In this document: positions 54,553 to 63,777 of the stretch, piece by piece
Numbering within the stretch: position 1 is the first letter of the stretch
Layout of the letters: each line of letters begins with the position of its first letter
Assembly: GCA_020637615.1 (NCBI GenBank)
Contig: JACKKC010000015.1
Coordinates: 1-64,000 of the forward strand
Source: Rhodovulum sp.
GTDB taxonomy: Bacteria; Pseudomonadota; Alphaproteobacteria; Rhodobacterales; Rhodobacteraceae
DNA length: 64,000 bases
Reading direction: 5' to 3'
Translations under genes and position numbers: made by a program
The notes under the pieces: model-generated
Database searches by the model: none
Seen by the model: only the letters and a program-made list of their open reading frames with translations
Told to the model about the DNA's origin: nothing

Positions 54553-56103
54553 TCAGGGCGCGCCTCTCCGCAACGCCGTGCGGATGTCGGCGCCGCGGAT
54601 GGCGCCGGTGGCAATAACTGCCGCGCCGTAGCTTGCGGCGCCGAGGCCGACCAGCAACGCGAGCGCGCCGTAGCGGAGATAGTCGGTGGCGAGCGCCTCG
54701 CCGAGCCAGGCAGCGCCGGCGGCGAGGACCACGCCCATGACCAGGCAGGAGAGCGCAATCCGGGGCAGGGCCCGCTTCAGCCGCGCGTCGATCGCCGCGG
54801 CGCCGTCGAGGGACCGGGTGCCGCGCCAGAGCTGGGCGAGCATGACCCAACCCGCCACCGTGGTGCCGAGTGCGGCTGCGGCAAAGCCGATGAAGGGCGC
54901 GAGGCCGAGCGCGACGCCTGCGTTGACCAGCATGGCATGGACCGCATAGCGGAACGGCGTGCGCGTGTCTTCGCGGGCGTAATAGACCGGCGAGATGACT
55001 TTCTGCAGCACGAAGGCCGGCAGGCCGGCACCATAGATCGCCACCGCGAGCGCCGTGGCGAGTGTGTCGTCGGGACCGAAGGCGCCGCGCTGGAAGAGCA
55101 CCGCCACGATCGGCACGGGGATCACCATGAGCGCGAGCGCGGCCGGCAGGGTCAGGGCGAGGGTGAATTCGGTGGCGCGGTTCACGGCGCTTCGGCCGCC
55201 CTCCAGGTCCCCGGCGCGGAGCCGGCGCGCGAGGTCGGGCAGGAGCACCACGCCGATCGCGAGCCCCACCACGCCGAGCGGCAGCTGGTAGAGCCGGTCG
55301 GCATAGGAGAGCCAGGCCACGGCCCCGTCGAAGAAGGATCCCACCTGGCGGCCGACCAGCAGGTTGATCTGCACGACGCCGCCCGCGAGCATGGCGGGCG
55401 CCGCGACCACGGCGAGCCGGCGCATCTCGGGCGTCAGCCGCGGCCGCACCGGCCGGATCGGGAAGCCGGCGCGCCCGACGCCCCACCAGACCAGGGCGAG
55501 CTGGGCGATGCCGGCGACCGGCACCGACCAGATCTGCCAGAGGCCGATGTTGCCGCCGGTCCAGTAGCCGATCAGCAGGAAGGCGATCATCACCAGGTTC
55601 ATCAGGATCGGCGCCGCGGCGGCGAGCGCGAAGCGGCCGAGCGCGTTCAGCACGCCGCTCAGGAGCGCCGTCAGCGAGATGAAGACGATGTAGGGGAAGG
55701 CGATGCGGCCGTGGGTGACGCTGAGCTCGAAACGGATATCGCCGTGAAAGCCGCTCGCCATGGCCAGCACCAGCCAGGGCATCGCCATGATGCCCACGAG
55801 GGTGAAGACGATCAGGAAGGCGCCGAGGTTCGACAGCGCGTCGCGCGCGAAGCCCGCGGCATCCTCCCCGGCCTCAAGCCGCTTGGCGAACATCGGCACG
55901 AAGGCGATGTTGAAGGCGCCCTCGGCGAAGAAGCGGCGGAACATGTTCGGCAGGGTGAAGGCGATGAGGAAGGCCTGGGCCACCGGCCCGGCCCCGAGCA
56001 GGGCGGCCATCAGCACGTCGCGGGCCAGCCCGAGAATGCGGCTGAGCATGGTCCAGCCGCCCACGGTCAGGAAGGCCGGCAGGAGGCGGATCGGGCGGAT
56101 CAA
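54553..56103 (-). CDS. murJ: Lipid II flippase MurJ
   Basis: Flips the peptidoglycan precursor lipid II across the inner membrane. The 516-residue protein has 13-14 membrane spans and the family start LPAFLTVGGWTMLSRILGLARDV, then LPNMFRRFFAEGAFNIAFVPMFAKR. The start is TTG at 56103, whose TTGA overlaps the glnD stop by 4 bases, fitting the family N-terminus exactly. It is the last gene of the lpoA-like, glnD, murJ run and converges with the PP-loop gene, 4 bases away. Confidence 0.95.
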   Translation of the reverse strand: MIRPIRLLPAFLTVGGWTMLSRILGLARDVLMAALLGAGPVAQAFLIAFTLPNMFRRFFAEGAFNIAFVPMFAKRLEAGEDAAGFARDALSNLGAFLIVFTLVGIMAMPWLVLAMASGFHGDIRFELSVTHGRIAFPYIVFISLTALLSGVLNALGRFALAAAAPILMNLVMIAFLLIGYWTGGNIGLWQIWSVPVAGIAQLALVWWGVGRAGFPIRPVRPRLTPEMRRLAVVAAPAMLAGGVVQINLLVGRQVGSFFDGAVAWLSYADRLYQLPLGVVGLAIGVVLLPDLARRLRAGDLEGGRSAVNRATEFTLALTLPAALALMVIPVPIVAVLFQRGAFGPDDTLATALAVAIYGAGLPAFVLQKVISPVYYAREDTRTPFRYAVHAMLVNAGVALGLAPFIGFAAAALGTTVAGWVMLAQLWRGTRSLDGAAAIDARLKRALPRIALSCLVMGVVLAAGAAWLGEALATDYLRYGALALLVGLGAASYGAAVIATGAIRGADIRTALRRGAP

Positions 56104-58895
56104 CTGGTCTGTCCGTCCGCCTGGTCGATGACGGCGCGCAGCCGCGCCTCAAGGGTGTCGCGCTTGCCCTCGGCATGCAGCTTCAGTCCGAAGAGATCCT
56201 TGACGTAGAAGACGTCCACCGCCTGCTTGCCGTAGGTCGCGATGATCGCCGAGGCGATCGAGATGCTGTTGGCGGTCAGAGTGCGCGCGAGGTCGTAGAG
56301 CAGGCCGGGGCGGTCGCGGGTCTCGACCTCGATCAGGGTATAGATGTCGGAGGCGGTGTTGTCGAAATGCACGCGCGTCGGCACCACGAAGTCCTTCTCG
56401 CGCTTCTTGATGCGGTCCCGCGACTTCAGCGCCTCGCGGGCGACCACCTCGCCCCGGAGCGTGCGGCCGACGGAATGGCGCAGCCGCGCCAGCCGTGCCC
56501 GCTCGTAGGGCGCGCCCTGGGCGTCCTGGATCCAGAAGGCGGCCGTGGCGATGCCGTCGGTCGAGGTATAGGTGCGCGCGTCGACCACATTGGCCCCGGC
56601 GAGCGCCAGCGCCCCGGCGAGGCGGGCGAAGATGCCGGGATGGTCGGACATGGCGAAACAGGCCTGGGTGGCGTCGCGGCCGAAATCGAGCTCGATGTCG
56701 ATCGCGGGCTCGCCCTCGGGCAGCCTGCGCACGAGATCGGCGAAGATCGCATGGGTGCGCGTGTCGAAGCCGAGCCAGTAGGGCGCGTAATGCCGGGCGC
56801 ATTCGGTGCGGATCTCGTCTTCCCCCCAGCCCTCGAGCGCCTCGGCGAGCGCCGCCTTGGCCGCCGCCTCGCGCTCGGGCCGGCTCTGGGACTGGCTGCC
56901 GCCGGTGAGATATTCGAGGGTCTCGGCATAGAGCGTGCGCAGCAGCATCGCTTTCCAATTGTTCCAGACGTTCGGCCCGACGCCGCGGATGTCGCAGACC
57001 GTCAGCACGGTCAGGAGCTTCAGCCGGTTCGGGCTCTTCACGATCTGGGCGAAGTCGCGCACGGTGCGCGGCTCGGCCAAGTCGCGCTTCTGGGCGGTGT
57101 CGGACATCAGCAGGTGGTTTCGCACCAGCCAGGCGACCATTTCCGTCTCGTCGGCATCGAGCCCGAAGCGCGGCGCCAGCCGCAGCGCGATCTCGCCGCC
57201 GAGCTCGGAATGGTCGCGGCCGGAGCCCTTGGCAATGTCGTGCAGGAGCAGCGCGACGTAGAGCACCCGGCGGTTGACCCCGCGCGCAAGGATCTCGGTG
57301 GAGACCGGCAGATCGCCGATGAGGTCGCCCTGCTCGATCTGGCTGAGGGTGGAGATCGTACGGATGATGTGCTCGTCCACCGTGTAGTGGTGGTACATGT
57401 TGAACTGCATCATCGCCACGATGCGCCCGAATTCGGGGATGAAGGCGCCGAGCACTCCGACCTCGTTCATCAGGCGTAGCGCCCGTTCCGGGTTGCCGTG
57501 GCCGAGCAGCAGTTCGAGAAAGATCCGGTTCGCCTCCGGGTCGTTGCGCAGGCGGTCGTCGATCAGGGCGAGATTGGCGGCCACCAGCCGCAGCGCGTCG
57601 GGATGGATCAGCGTCCCCGTCGAGAGGCCCTCCTGAAAGAGCCGCAGGATATTGACCGGATCGGCGAGGAAGGCCTCGGGATCGGCCACGTCGAGCCGCC
57701 CGTGCTTGAGCCGGTAGCCCGCCGCGGTGCGGTCCCGGCGCAGGGTCAGCACGTTGCGCAGCGTCCGGCCGAGTCCCGGCCGCGGCTTGACGTGCTGCGC
57801 CTCCAGCGCGGAGAGGAAGATGCGGGTGAGGTCGCCCACGGCCTTCGCATGGGTGAAGTAATCCTGCATGAAGCGCTCGACCGCCCGCTGCCCGCGCGTC
57901 GAGCGATAGCCGAGCGCGGCCGAGATCTCGACCTGCATGTCGAAGGTCAGCTGCTCGATGGCGCGCCCGCAGAGGAGGTGCAGGTGCACGCGCGTGGTCC
58001 AGAGGAAGGCCGCCGCCTCCGAGAAGATGGTGAATTCGTCCGCGGTGAAGAAGCCCTTGCGCATCAGGTCTTCCGGCCCGCGGGCGCGGGTGAGGTACTT
58101 GCCGATCCAGAAGAGGGTCTGGAGGTCACGCAGCCCGCCCTTGCCGTCCTTGACATTGGGCTCGAGCAGGTAGCGCGTGCTGCCCTGGCGCTCGTGCCGG
58201 GTGGCGCGTTCAGCGAGCTTCAGCTCGACGAATTCCGGTCCCGTGCCCTCGAAGAGCTCCGTCCAGAGCCGCTCGTCCAGCCGCTCGGCCAGGGGCTCGG
58301 CGCCCCAGACGAAGCGATGCTCGAGCAGGCTGGTGCGGATCGAGGTGTCGCCGCGCGCGAGCCGCAGGCAATCGTCGACCGTGCGGGCGGAATGGCCGAC
58401 CTTGAGCCGGAGATCCCAGAGGCAGTAGAGCACGGTCTCGATCAGGCTCTCGCCCCAGGGCGTCTGCTTGTAGGGGGTGACGAAGAGCAGGTCGACATCA
58501 GAGAAGGGCGCCATCTCCGCCCGGCCGTAGCCCCCGACCGCCAGTGCGGCGATGCGTTCCGAGCGCGTCGGATTGGCGAGCGGATGCATCCAGCGCGCCG
58601 CGGCATCGAGCGTCAGCGTGACGATCTGGTCGGTCAGCCAGGCGTAGTCGTGGATGGCGCGATAGGCCTCGCGCGGTCGCGCGGCGACCTCGGCGGCGAT
58701 CGCGGCGCGGGCCTCGCCATTGGCAACCCCCAGAACGCGCACCGCCGCCGCGCGCCGCTCGGCCGTGCCGGTGGTCGCGCCGAGCGCCTCGTCGAGCGCC
58801 GCGCCCACCGCGGGCACGTCGAGGATCCGGAGTCGCGATGGCGTCAGACCCTGCCAGTCCGCGGCGGCACGCCGAGGACTCTGGTCAGTTGGCAA
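56100..58895 (-). CDS. glnD: PII uridylyltransferase/uridylyl-removing enzyme
   Basis: The nitrogen sensor that adds or removes UMP on PII proteins according to glutamine. The 931-residue chain has the nucleotidyltransferase motif VGGYGRAEMAPFSDVDLLFV near residue 120, the HD hydrolase motif LLHDIAKGSGRDHSELG, and two C-terminal ACT domains (ACFAMSDHPGIFARLAGA and ETRDRPGLLYDLARTL) that bind glutamine. The start appears to be TTG at 58895, overlapping the lipoprotein stop by 11 bases, with a weak ribosome site. All active regions are intact. Confidence 0.96.
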   Translation of the reverse strand: MPTDQSPRRAAADWQGLTPSRLRILDVPAVGAALDEALGATTGTAERRAAAVRVLGVANGEARAAIAAEVAARPREAYRAIHDYAWLTDQIVTLTLDAAARWMHPLANPTRSERIAALAVGGYGRAEMAPFSDVDLLFVTPYKQTPWGESLIETVLYCLWDLRLKVGHSARTVDDCLRLARGDTSIRTSLLEHRFVWGAEPLAERLDERLWTELFEGTGPEFVELKLAERATRHERQGSTRYLLEPNVKDGKGGLRDLQTLFWIGKYLTRARGPEDLMRKGFFTADEFTIFSEAAAFLWTTRVHLHLLCGRAIEQLTFDMQVEISAALGYRSTRGQRAVERFMQDYFTHAKAVGDLTRIFLSALEAQHVKPRPGLGRTLRNVLTLRRDRTAAGYRLKHGRLDVADPEAFLADPVNILRLFQEGLSTGTLIHPDALRLVAANLALIDDRLRNDPEANRIFLELLLGHGNPERALRLMNEVGVLGAFIPEFGRIVAMMQFNMYHHYTVDEHIIRTISTLSQIEQGDLIGDLPVSTEILARGVNRRVLYVALLLHDIAKGSGRDHSELGGEIALRLAPRFGLDADETEMVAWLVRNHLLMSDTAQKRDLAEPRTVRDFAQIVKSPNRLKLLTVLTVCDIRGVGPNVWNNWKAMLLRTLYAETLEYLTGGSQSQSRPEREAAAKAALAEALEGWGEDEIRTECARHYAPYWLGFDTRTHAIFADLVRRLPEGEPAIDIELDFGRDATQACFAMSDHPGIFARLAGALALAGANVVDARTYTSTDGIATAAFWIQDAQGAPYERARLARLRHSVGRTLRGEVVAREALKSRDRIKKREKDFVVPTRVHFDNTASDIYTLIEVETRDRPGLLYDLARTLTANSISIASAIIATYGKQAVDVFYVKDLFGLKLHAEGKRDTLEARLRAVIDQADGQTS

Positions 58896-60081
58896 AGGAC
58901 TCGAACCCTCGCGCCGCCCGTTCGACCACCACGGCCTGTCCGTCCCGGACCTCGAGCACCGCGAGATTGCGCTGGTTCAGCCCGTTGGGCGCGAAGCGGA
59001 AGGCGCCGCCGACGCCGGCAAAGCCCGCGGCCTGGGTGATGCGCGCATCCGAGAAGGGGCTGCCGCCGCCCGCGCGCGCCTCGGAGATGAGCGCGCCAAC
59101 CGCGGCGATGGCGTCATAGGCGAGTGCGGCCACGTCCTGCGGCGCCTCGCCATAGGCGTTGCGGTAGCGGCCCTCGAAGGCGGCCATCAGGCCCGGATCC
59201 GGCGCGGCGAAGGCGCCGCCCTGCAGGCTCGGCTGGGACAGGGCCTCGGCCGAGACGTCCCAGCGCTGCAGGCCGAGGAACTGCGCCTGGGCCGAGGAGA
59301 GGCCGTTGTTGCGCAGGGCCTCGGAGATGAAGGCGAGGCCGCCGGTGGGGCCGTCCGTCAGCACGATCGCATTGGCGCCGTTCGCCATGAGGTTCGAGGC
59401 CGCCGGGCCCGCGGCGGCCTGGATGCCGGTGACCGAGAGGCTGTAGGATTCGGTCGCGACGAGCTGCGCCCCGCGCCCGCGCACCGCCGCCGAGACCGCG
59501 TTGCGCGCCGTGTCGCCCTCGAGCCCCTCGGGATAGACCACCGCGAAGTTCCGCAGGCCGCGCGACATGCCGTAGCTGACCAGCCGGTCGGCGGTATTTA
59601 GGAAGGTGTTGCCGAGGATATAGACGCCCTGCCCGGCCACCTCGGGGTTATTGCTGAGGCTGATGACCTTGAGCTGCGCCCCGGCCGCGACCGGCTCCAC
59701 GCCCGCCGTCGCCGTGCTGAAGAGCGGCCCGACGATGATCTTCGCGCCTTCCGCGACCGCCTGGCTGGCGGCGGCGGCGCCGCCCTCGGCCGTGCCGGCG
59801 GTGGGATAGACCGCGAGGTCGATGGTCGCGTTGCGCAAATCCGCCTGGGCGAGCTGGGCCGCGTTGACCAGGCTGCGGCCGAGCACCTCGCGGCTGGGAT
59901 CGGCGGAGCCGAGCGGGACCAGCAGGGCCACGCGCACCGGCTGGTTGGGGTCGACATCGACGCCGTCGCTCGAGACCCGCCCCGCGCCGGGCGCGGTGGC
60001 GCAGGCGGCGAGCATCGCCAGAGCCGCCGCGGCGAGCACCGACCGGAGCGGACGGAAGCGGGAAAAACGTGTTGACAGCAT
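58885..60081 (-). CDS. Periplasmic-binding-fold lipoprotein (LpoA/YraM-like)
   Basis: A 398-residue lipoprotein. The signal ends in a lipobox LAAC (Cys about 27). The rest is a type I periplasmic binding fold (VRVALLVPLGSADPSREVLG, AKIIVGPLFSTATAGVEPVA, DVAALAYDAIAAVGALI), similar to the substrate-binding half of penicillin-binding-protein activator LpoA. It could activate cell-wall synthases, which suits the nearby murJ, or bind a small ligand. It is divergent from rsmI, a conserved neighbour of LpoA genes in other bacteria. Confidence 0.85.
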   Translation of the reverse strand: MLSTRFSRFRPLRSVLAAAALAMLAACATAPGAGRVSSDGVDVDPNQPVRVALLVPLGSADPSREVLGRSLVNAAQLAQADLRNATIDLAVYPTAGTAEGGAAAASQAVAEGAKIIVGPLFSTATAGVEPVAAGAQLKVISLSNNPEVAGQGVYILGNTFLNTADRLVSYGMSRGLRNFAVVYPEGLEGDTARNAVSAAVRGRGAQLVATESYSLSVTGIQAAAGPAASNLMANGANAIVLTDGPTGGLAFISEALRNNGLSSAQAQFLGLQRWDVSAEALSQPSLQGGAFAAPDPGLMAAFEGRYRNAYGEAPQDVAALAYDAIAAVGALISEARAGGGSPFSDARITQAAGFAGVGGAFRFAPNGLNQRNLAVLEVRDGQAVVVERAARGFESFAN

Positions 60082-60169
60082 GGGTCGTCACCCCGACGTT
60101 CGGATGCGGATTTTTGCGGCGAATTCCGGGCCGCACGCTAAGCGGTGGCCCGAAAAAAGTAAACGAAGA

Positions 60170-61075
60170 ATGAAAAGCGAGCGGAGCGAAGCCCCGATCC
60201 CGGCCGGCGATGCCGCCCCGGCGCGTGAGTCTCCGGCGCCGGGGCTCTATCTCGTCGCCACGCCGATCGGCCATGCGCGCGACATCACCCTGCGCGCCCT
60301 CGACCTTCTCGGCGGCGCCGACCTGCTGGCGGCGGAGGACACGCGCACAACGCGCCGGCTGCTCGAGATCCACGGGCTGCGCCGCGAGCCGCGCAGCATC
60401 CTGCCCTATCACGACCACAACGGCGCGGCGCAGCGGCCGCGCCTGCTCGCGGCGCTGGCCGAGGGAAGATCCGTGGCGCTCGTCTCCGATGCGGGCACGC
60501 CGCTCCTGGCCGATCCGGGCTACCGGCTCGCCGCAGAGGCGATCGCGGCCGGCCATGCGGTGACCGCGGTGCCCGGCGCCTCGGCGCTGCTCGCGGGGCT
60601 CGCGGTGGCGGGGCTGCCGACCGACCGCTTCCTCTTCGCGGGCTTCCTGCCGCCGCGCGCGGCGGCACGGCGCCGGGCGCTGGCCGAGCTCGCCGCCGTG
60701 CCCTCGACGCTCGTCTTCTACGAGTCGCCGCGTCGGCTGGCCGAGGCGCTCGCGGCCATGGCCGAGACGCTCGGCGCGGGGCGGCAGGCCTCCGTGAGCC
60801 GGGAACTGACCAAGCGCTTCGAGGAGACCCGGCGCGGCCGCCTCGGGGATCTCGCGGCGGCCTATGCGGACTCGGGGCCGCCAAAGGGCGAGATCGTCGT
60901 CGTGGTCGGCCCGCCGGTGGCGGAGGCGCCGGAAGAGGCGGCGGTGGATGCCGCGCTCCTCGCCGCGCTCGGGCGCGCCTCGCTCAAGGATGCCGTGGCC
61001 GAGGTGGCGGATGCGCTGGGCCTGCCGCGCCGCGAAGTCTACGGGCGCGCCCTGGCGCTGACTCGCGCGCGATGA
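60170..61075 (+). CDS. rsmI: 16S rRNA 2'-O-methyltransferase (C1402)
   Basis: Methylates the ribose of C1402 in 16S rRNA. The 301-residue protein has the tetrapyrrole-methylase-type fold: GLYLVATPIGHARDITLRAL, AAEDTRTTRRLL, VALVSDAGTPLLADPG, AVPGASALLAGL and FVFYESPRRL-like VFYESPRRLAE. The ATG at 60170 (AACGAAGA ahead) fits relatives. YraN starts in its stop codon (ATGA). The order rsmI, yraN, gshB is common in this class. Confidence 0.96.
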   Translation: MKSERSEAPIPAGDAAPARESPAPGLYLVATPIGHARDITLRALDLLGGADLLAAEDTRTTRRLLEIHGLRREPRSILPYHDHNGAAQRPRLLAALAEGRSVALVSDAGTPLLADPGYRLAAEAIAAGHAVTAVPGASALLAGLAVAGLPTDRFLFAGFLPPRAAARRRALAELAAVPSTLVFYESPRRLAEALAAMAETLGAGRQASVSRELTKRFEETRRGRLGDLAAAYADSGPPKGEIVVVVGPPVAEAPEEAAVDAALLAALGRASLKDAVAEVADALGLPRREVYGRALALTRAR

Positions 61076-61431
61076 GCCGGGGAAGGGGCGCGCATTTCAG
61101 CGGGATCGCGGCCGAGGAGATCGCGGAGCGGCTCTATCGCGCCGAGGGTGCCGAGCTCGTCGCGCGGCGGTGGAGATGCCCCGAGGGCGAGATCGACCTG
61201 ATCCTGCGAAGCGGCGGCTGGCTGGTCTTCGTCGAGGTCAAGGCGCGGCGCGGCCACGGCGAGGCCGCGGCCGCGATCTCGCGGGCGCAGTGGCGTCGCA
61301 TCGGCGCGGCGGCGAGCCGCTATCTGGCCGAGGCCACCGACGGCTCGGTGCCCTGCCGCTTCGACGTGGTGCTGGTCGATCGCGGCGGCGTGGCCGAGCG
61401 CATCGAGAACGCCGCTAGCTTCGACGCCTGA
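61072..61431 (+). CDS. YraN (UPF0102) family protein
   Basis: A 119-residue protein with an endonuclease-like fold: GRGAHFSGIAAEEIAERLY, CPEGEIDLILRSGGWLVFVEVKAR (the acidic E-D-EVK site of the restriction-nuclease fold) and IGAAASRYLAEA. Function is unknown, though linked by position to rsmI. It overlaps the rsmI stop by 4 bases, and gshB follows after 63 bases. Confidence 0.94.
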   Translation: MSRGRGAHFSGIAAEEIAERLYRAEGAELVARRWRCPEGEIDLILRSGGWLVFVEVKARRGHGEAAAAISRAQWRRIGAAASRYLAEATDGSVPCRFDVVLVDRGGVAERIENAASFDA

Positions 61432-61494
61432 CGGCCTTGCGCCGTTCCGCGGCCTCGTCCATGAAGCGCCCGACGCCGCCCTTGGGAGATTGGC

Positions 61495-62439
61495 ATGGCC
61501 CTGCAAGTCGCCGTCCAGATGGACCCGATCCAGAACATCAACATCGCGGCGGATTCCACCTTCCGCATCATGGAGGAGGCGCAGGCGCGCGGGCACCGGC
61601 TCTTCTACTACACCCCCGACCAGCTCTCGCTCGACGAGGGGCGGGTGACCGCGCGCGGCTGGCCGGTCGAGGTGCGCCGGGTCAAGGGCGACCACTTCAC
61701 GCTCGGGCCGGAGACGGTCGCCGACCTGGGCGCGATGGACGTGGTCTGGCTGCGCCAGGATCCGCCCTTCGACATGGGCTATATCACCACCACCCATGTG
61801 CTCGACAGGCTCGCGCCGGGGACGCTGGTGGTCAACGATCCCTTCTGGGTGCGGAACTTCCCCGAGAAGCTCCTGGTGCTGCAATTCCCCGAGTTGACGC
61901 CGCCGACCACGGTGGCGCGCGACCTCGCGACCTTGCGCGCCTTCAAGGCGCGGCATGGCGACATCATCCTCAAGCCGCTCTACGGTAACGGCGGCGCCGG
62001 GGTCTTCCGGCTCGACCCCAACGACCGCAACTTCACCGCGCTCTGGGAGGTCTTCACCGGCATCAACCGCGAGCCGCTGATCGCGCAGAAGTTCCTGCCG
62101 GACGTGGCGAAGGGCGACAAGCGGGTCATCCTCGTGGACGGCGAGGCGGTGGGCGCGATCAACCGCGTGCCGCAGGAAGGCGAGACGCGGTCGAACATGC
62201 ATGCCGGCGGCACGCCGACCAAGGTGGCGCTGACCGAGCGCGACCGCGAGATCTGCGCCGCCATCGGCCCGCTCCTGCGCGAGAAGGGGCAGATCTTCGT
62301 CGGCATCGACGTGATCGGCGGCTGGCTGACCGAGATCAACGTGACCTCGCCGACCGGGCTCCAGGAGCTCGAGCGCTTCGACGGTGTGAACGTGACCGCG
62401 AAGATCTGGGAAGCGATCGAGGCCCGCCGCGTGCGCTGA
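61495..62439 (+). CDS. gshB: Glutathione synthetase
   Basis: Joins gamma-glutamylcysteine and glycine to glutathione with ATP. The 314-residue ATP-grasp enzyme has VAVQMDPIQNINIAADSTF, RQDPPFDMGYITTTH, DIILKPLYGNGGAGVFR, QKFLPDVAKGDKRVIL and FVGIDVIGGWLTEINVTSP in order. It is intact and full length, last in the rsmI-yraN-gshB run. Confidence 0.97.
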   Translation: MALQVAVQMDPIQNINIAADSTFRIMEEAQARGHRLFYYTPDQLSLDEGRVTARGWPVEVRRVKGDHFTLGPETVADLGAMDVVWLRQDPPFDMGYITTTHVLDRLAPGTLVVNDPFWVRNFPEKLLVLQFPELTPPTTVARDLATLRAFKARHGDIILKPLYGNGGAGVFRLDPNDRNFTALWEVFTGINREPLIAQKFLPDVAKGDKRVILVDGEAVGAINRVPQEGETRSNMHAGGTPTKVALTERDREICAAIGPLLREKGQIFVGIDVIGGWLTEINVTSPTGLQELERFDGVNVTAKIWEAIEARRVR

Positions 62440-62490
62440 CCGCGCCGGCAATCGTCGGCGGGACGGGATTCCAGCAGGTCAGCGGCCCGC

Positions 62491-62760
62491 GGCGTCGGCT
62501 CCTATCCTCCGGCGCTGGGTATCCCCAGCCCGATCGACCCGTGGCGAACGGGCCGCGCCGGCCCTGCCGGGGGCCGGCGCGCTTTGCGCACCGTCCGGGG
62601 CCGTCCCGTCCCGATCCTCAACCGACGGTGAAGCTGCAACCCCCTCGCCCTGCGGCTCGCGCCTCCGGGCGACCGGACCGGGCAAGGCGCCACTGGCGCC
62701 TCGCCGTCTTCGGTCCGGGGGAATGCGGCGTGGGCCGCGCGGGGCGTGGCCTTTCTAAAA
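62491..62760 (+). repeat. Dispersed two-hairpin intergenic element, copy B
   Basis: Near-copy of the element at 46.2 kb. Hairpin 1: CGCGCCGGCCC (62554-62564) with GGGCCGGCGCG (62571-62581). Hairpin 2: GGACCG and CGGTCC outside an inner GGCGCC-ACT-GGCGCC near 62675-62720. The end GGGCCGCGCGGGGCGTGGCC then TTTCT is terminator-like but less perfect than in copy A. It fills most of the 397-base gap between convergent gshB and the DksA-like gene, where no gene is seen. Confidence 0.75.
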
Positions 62761-62836
62761 TCCGAAAGTTGCCTGCGGGAAGCCGCTGCCGGTCAGGTGG
62801 AAAGACTGCCGGTCCGACCGATCGCGCGCGCCCGGC

Positions 62837-63154
62837 TCAGCGGGCGCAGGTGCGGCATTTCGGGGTCTGGGGCAGCACGTCCAGCCGCTCCTCGCTGATC
62901 GGGTCGCCGCAGGTCACGCAGATGCCGTAGGTTCCCTGGGCGATGCGGTCGAGCGCGGCCTCGATCATGCGGATCTCGTTCAGGCCGGCGGTGCCCAGGT
63001 CCTCGAGCACCTCCTCGCCCTCGCGCTCCACCGCCTGCTCGGAGAAATCCTCGCTGACCGGCTGGTCGAGGTCGTGCTCGATGCGCCTCAGCCGGGTCTG
63101 GAGCTCCCGGAGCCGCGTCTCCAGCTGGGCCTTGCGCGTCTCGATCGCGATCAT
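62837..63154 (-). CDS. DksA/TraR-family zinc-finger protein
   Basis: A 105-residue DksA-like protein with a predicted coiled-coil hairpin (TRKAQLETRLRELQTRLRRI) and a C-terminal C4 zinc finger (YGICVTCGDPISEERL, PKCRTCAR). Members bind in the RNA polymerase secondary channel. It is shorter than classical DksA (about 150), so it may be a second, specialised family member. The acidic tip residues of DksA are not clearly present. It is divergent in no operon with its neighbours. Confidence 0.9.
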   Translation of the reverse strand: MIAIETRKAQLETRLRELQTRLRRIEHDLDQPVSEDFSEQAVEREGEEVLEDLGTAGLNEIRMIEAALDRIAQGTYGICVTCGDPISEERLDVLPQTPKCRTCAR

Positions 63155-63282
63155 GCTGTCCTCCGCAATCCTCGGCACCAAAGGTCACGGCGTGGGGCCG
63201 GAGTCCTTGATCCTGGTCAATCGCAGCCGTGGGCCCGGCGGCCGGTCGCGGGGACCGCGCCGCGAACCGGGCCGGCGGCCGC

Positions 63283-63774
63283 TCAGTGCAGCTTGGCGCC
63301 GACGTCCTTGATCGCGGCGTCGATCAGGGCATTGGCGCTTTCGGCCTTCATCTTGCCCTTCATCACGTCGCCGGCCGCGGCGATGGCGACCCCGACGGCG
63401 CGATCCTTGATCTGGCGCACCGCCGCCTGTTCCGCCGCCTCGATCTGCTCGGTCGCGGTCTGCAGCCGGCGGGCGACGGATTTGCGGATGTCCTCCTTGG
63501 CGACCTCCGCGGCGGCCTCGGCCTCGTGCCGGGCGGCGGCGACGATCTCCTCGGCCTGGACGGCAACTTCCTTCTGGCGGCGCTCGAAGCTCGCCAGCAG
63601 CGTCTGGGCCTCCTCGCGGAGCGCGCGGGCCTCGTCGAGATCGGTCCGGATCTTGATCGCGCGGGCATCGAGCATCTTCATCAGCATGCCCGGCACCCCG
63701 AAATAGAGCAGGATGCCGACGAAGATGACGAAGCCGATCCCGACGACGACGTTGGTATTGTTCAGGAAATCCAT
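63283..63774 (-). CDS. atpF: ATP synthase F0 subunit b
   Basis: The membrane-anchored stator stalk of ATP synthase. The 163-residue protein has one N-terminal span (TNVVVGIGFVIFVGILLYFGV) followed by a long charged helix (TRTDLDEARALREEAQTLL-type). It immediately follows a second stalk gene (b') with a 3-base gap, an arrangement typical of alphaproteobacteria and photosynthetic bacteria, in which b and b' form a heterodimer. Confidence 0.94.
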   Translation of the reverse strand: MDFLNNTNVVVGIGFVIFVGILLYFGVPGMLMKMLDARAIKIRTDLDEARALREEAQTLLASFERRQKEVAVQAEEIVAAARHEAEAAAEVAKEDIRKSVARRLQTATEQIEAAEQAAVRQIKDRAVGVAIAAAGDVMKGKMKAESANALIDAAIKDVGAKLH

Positions 63775-63777
63775 GAC

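Noticed and set aside
58893..58910. Reverse T-arm-like GGACTCGAACCCTC
   Set aside because: It lies in the end of the lipoprotein gene overlapping glnD; no tRNA fold is possible.
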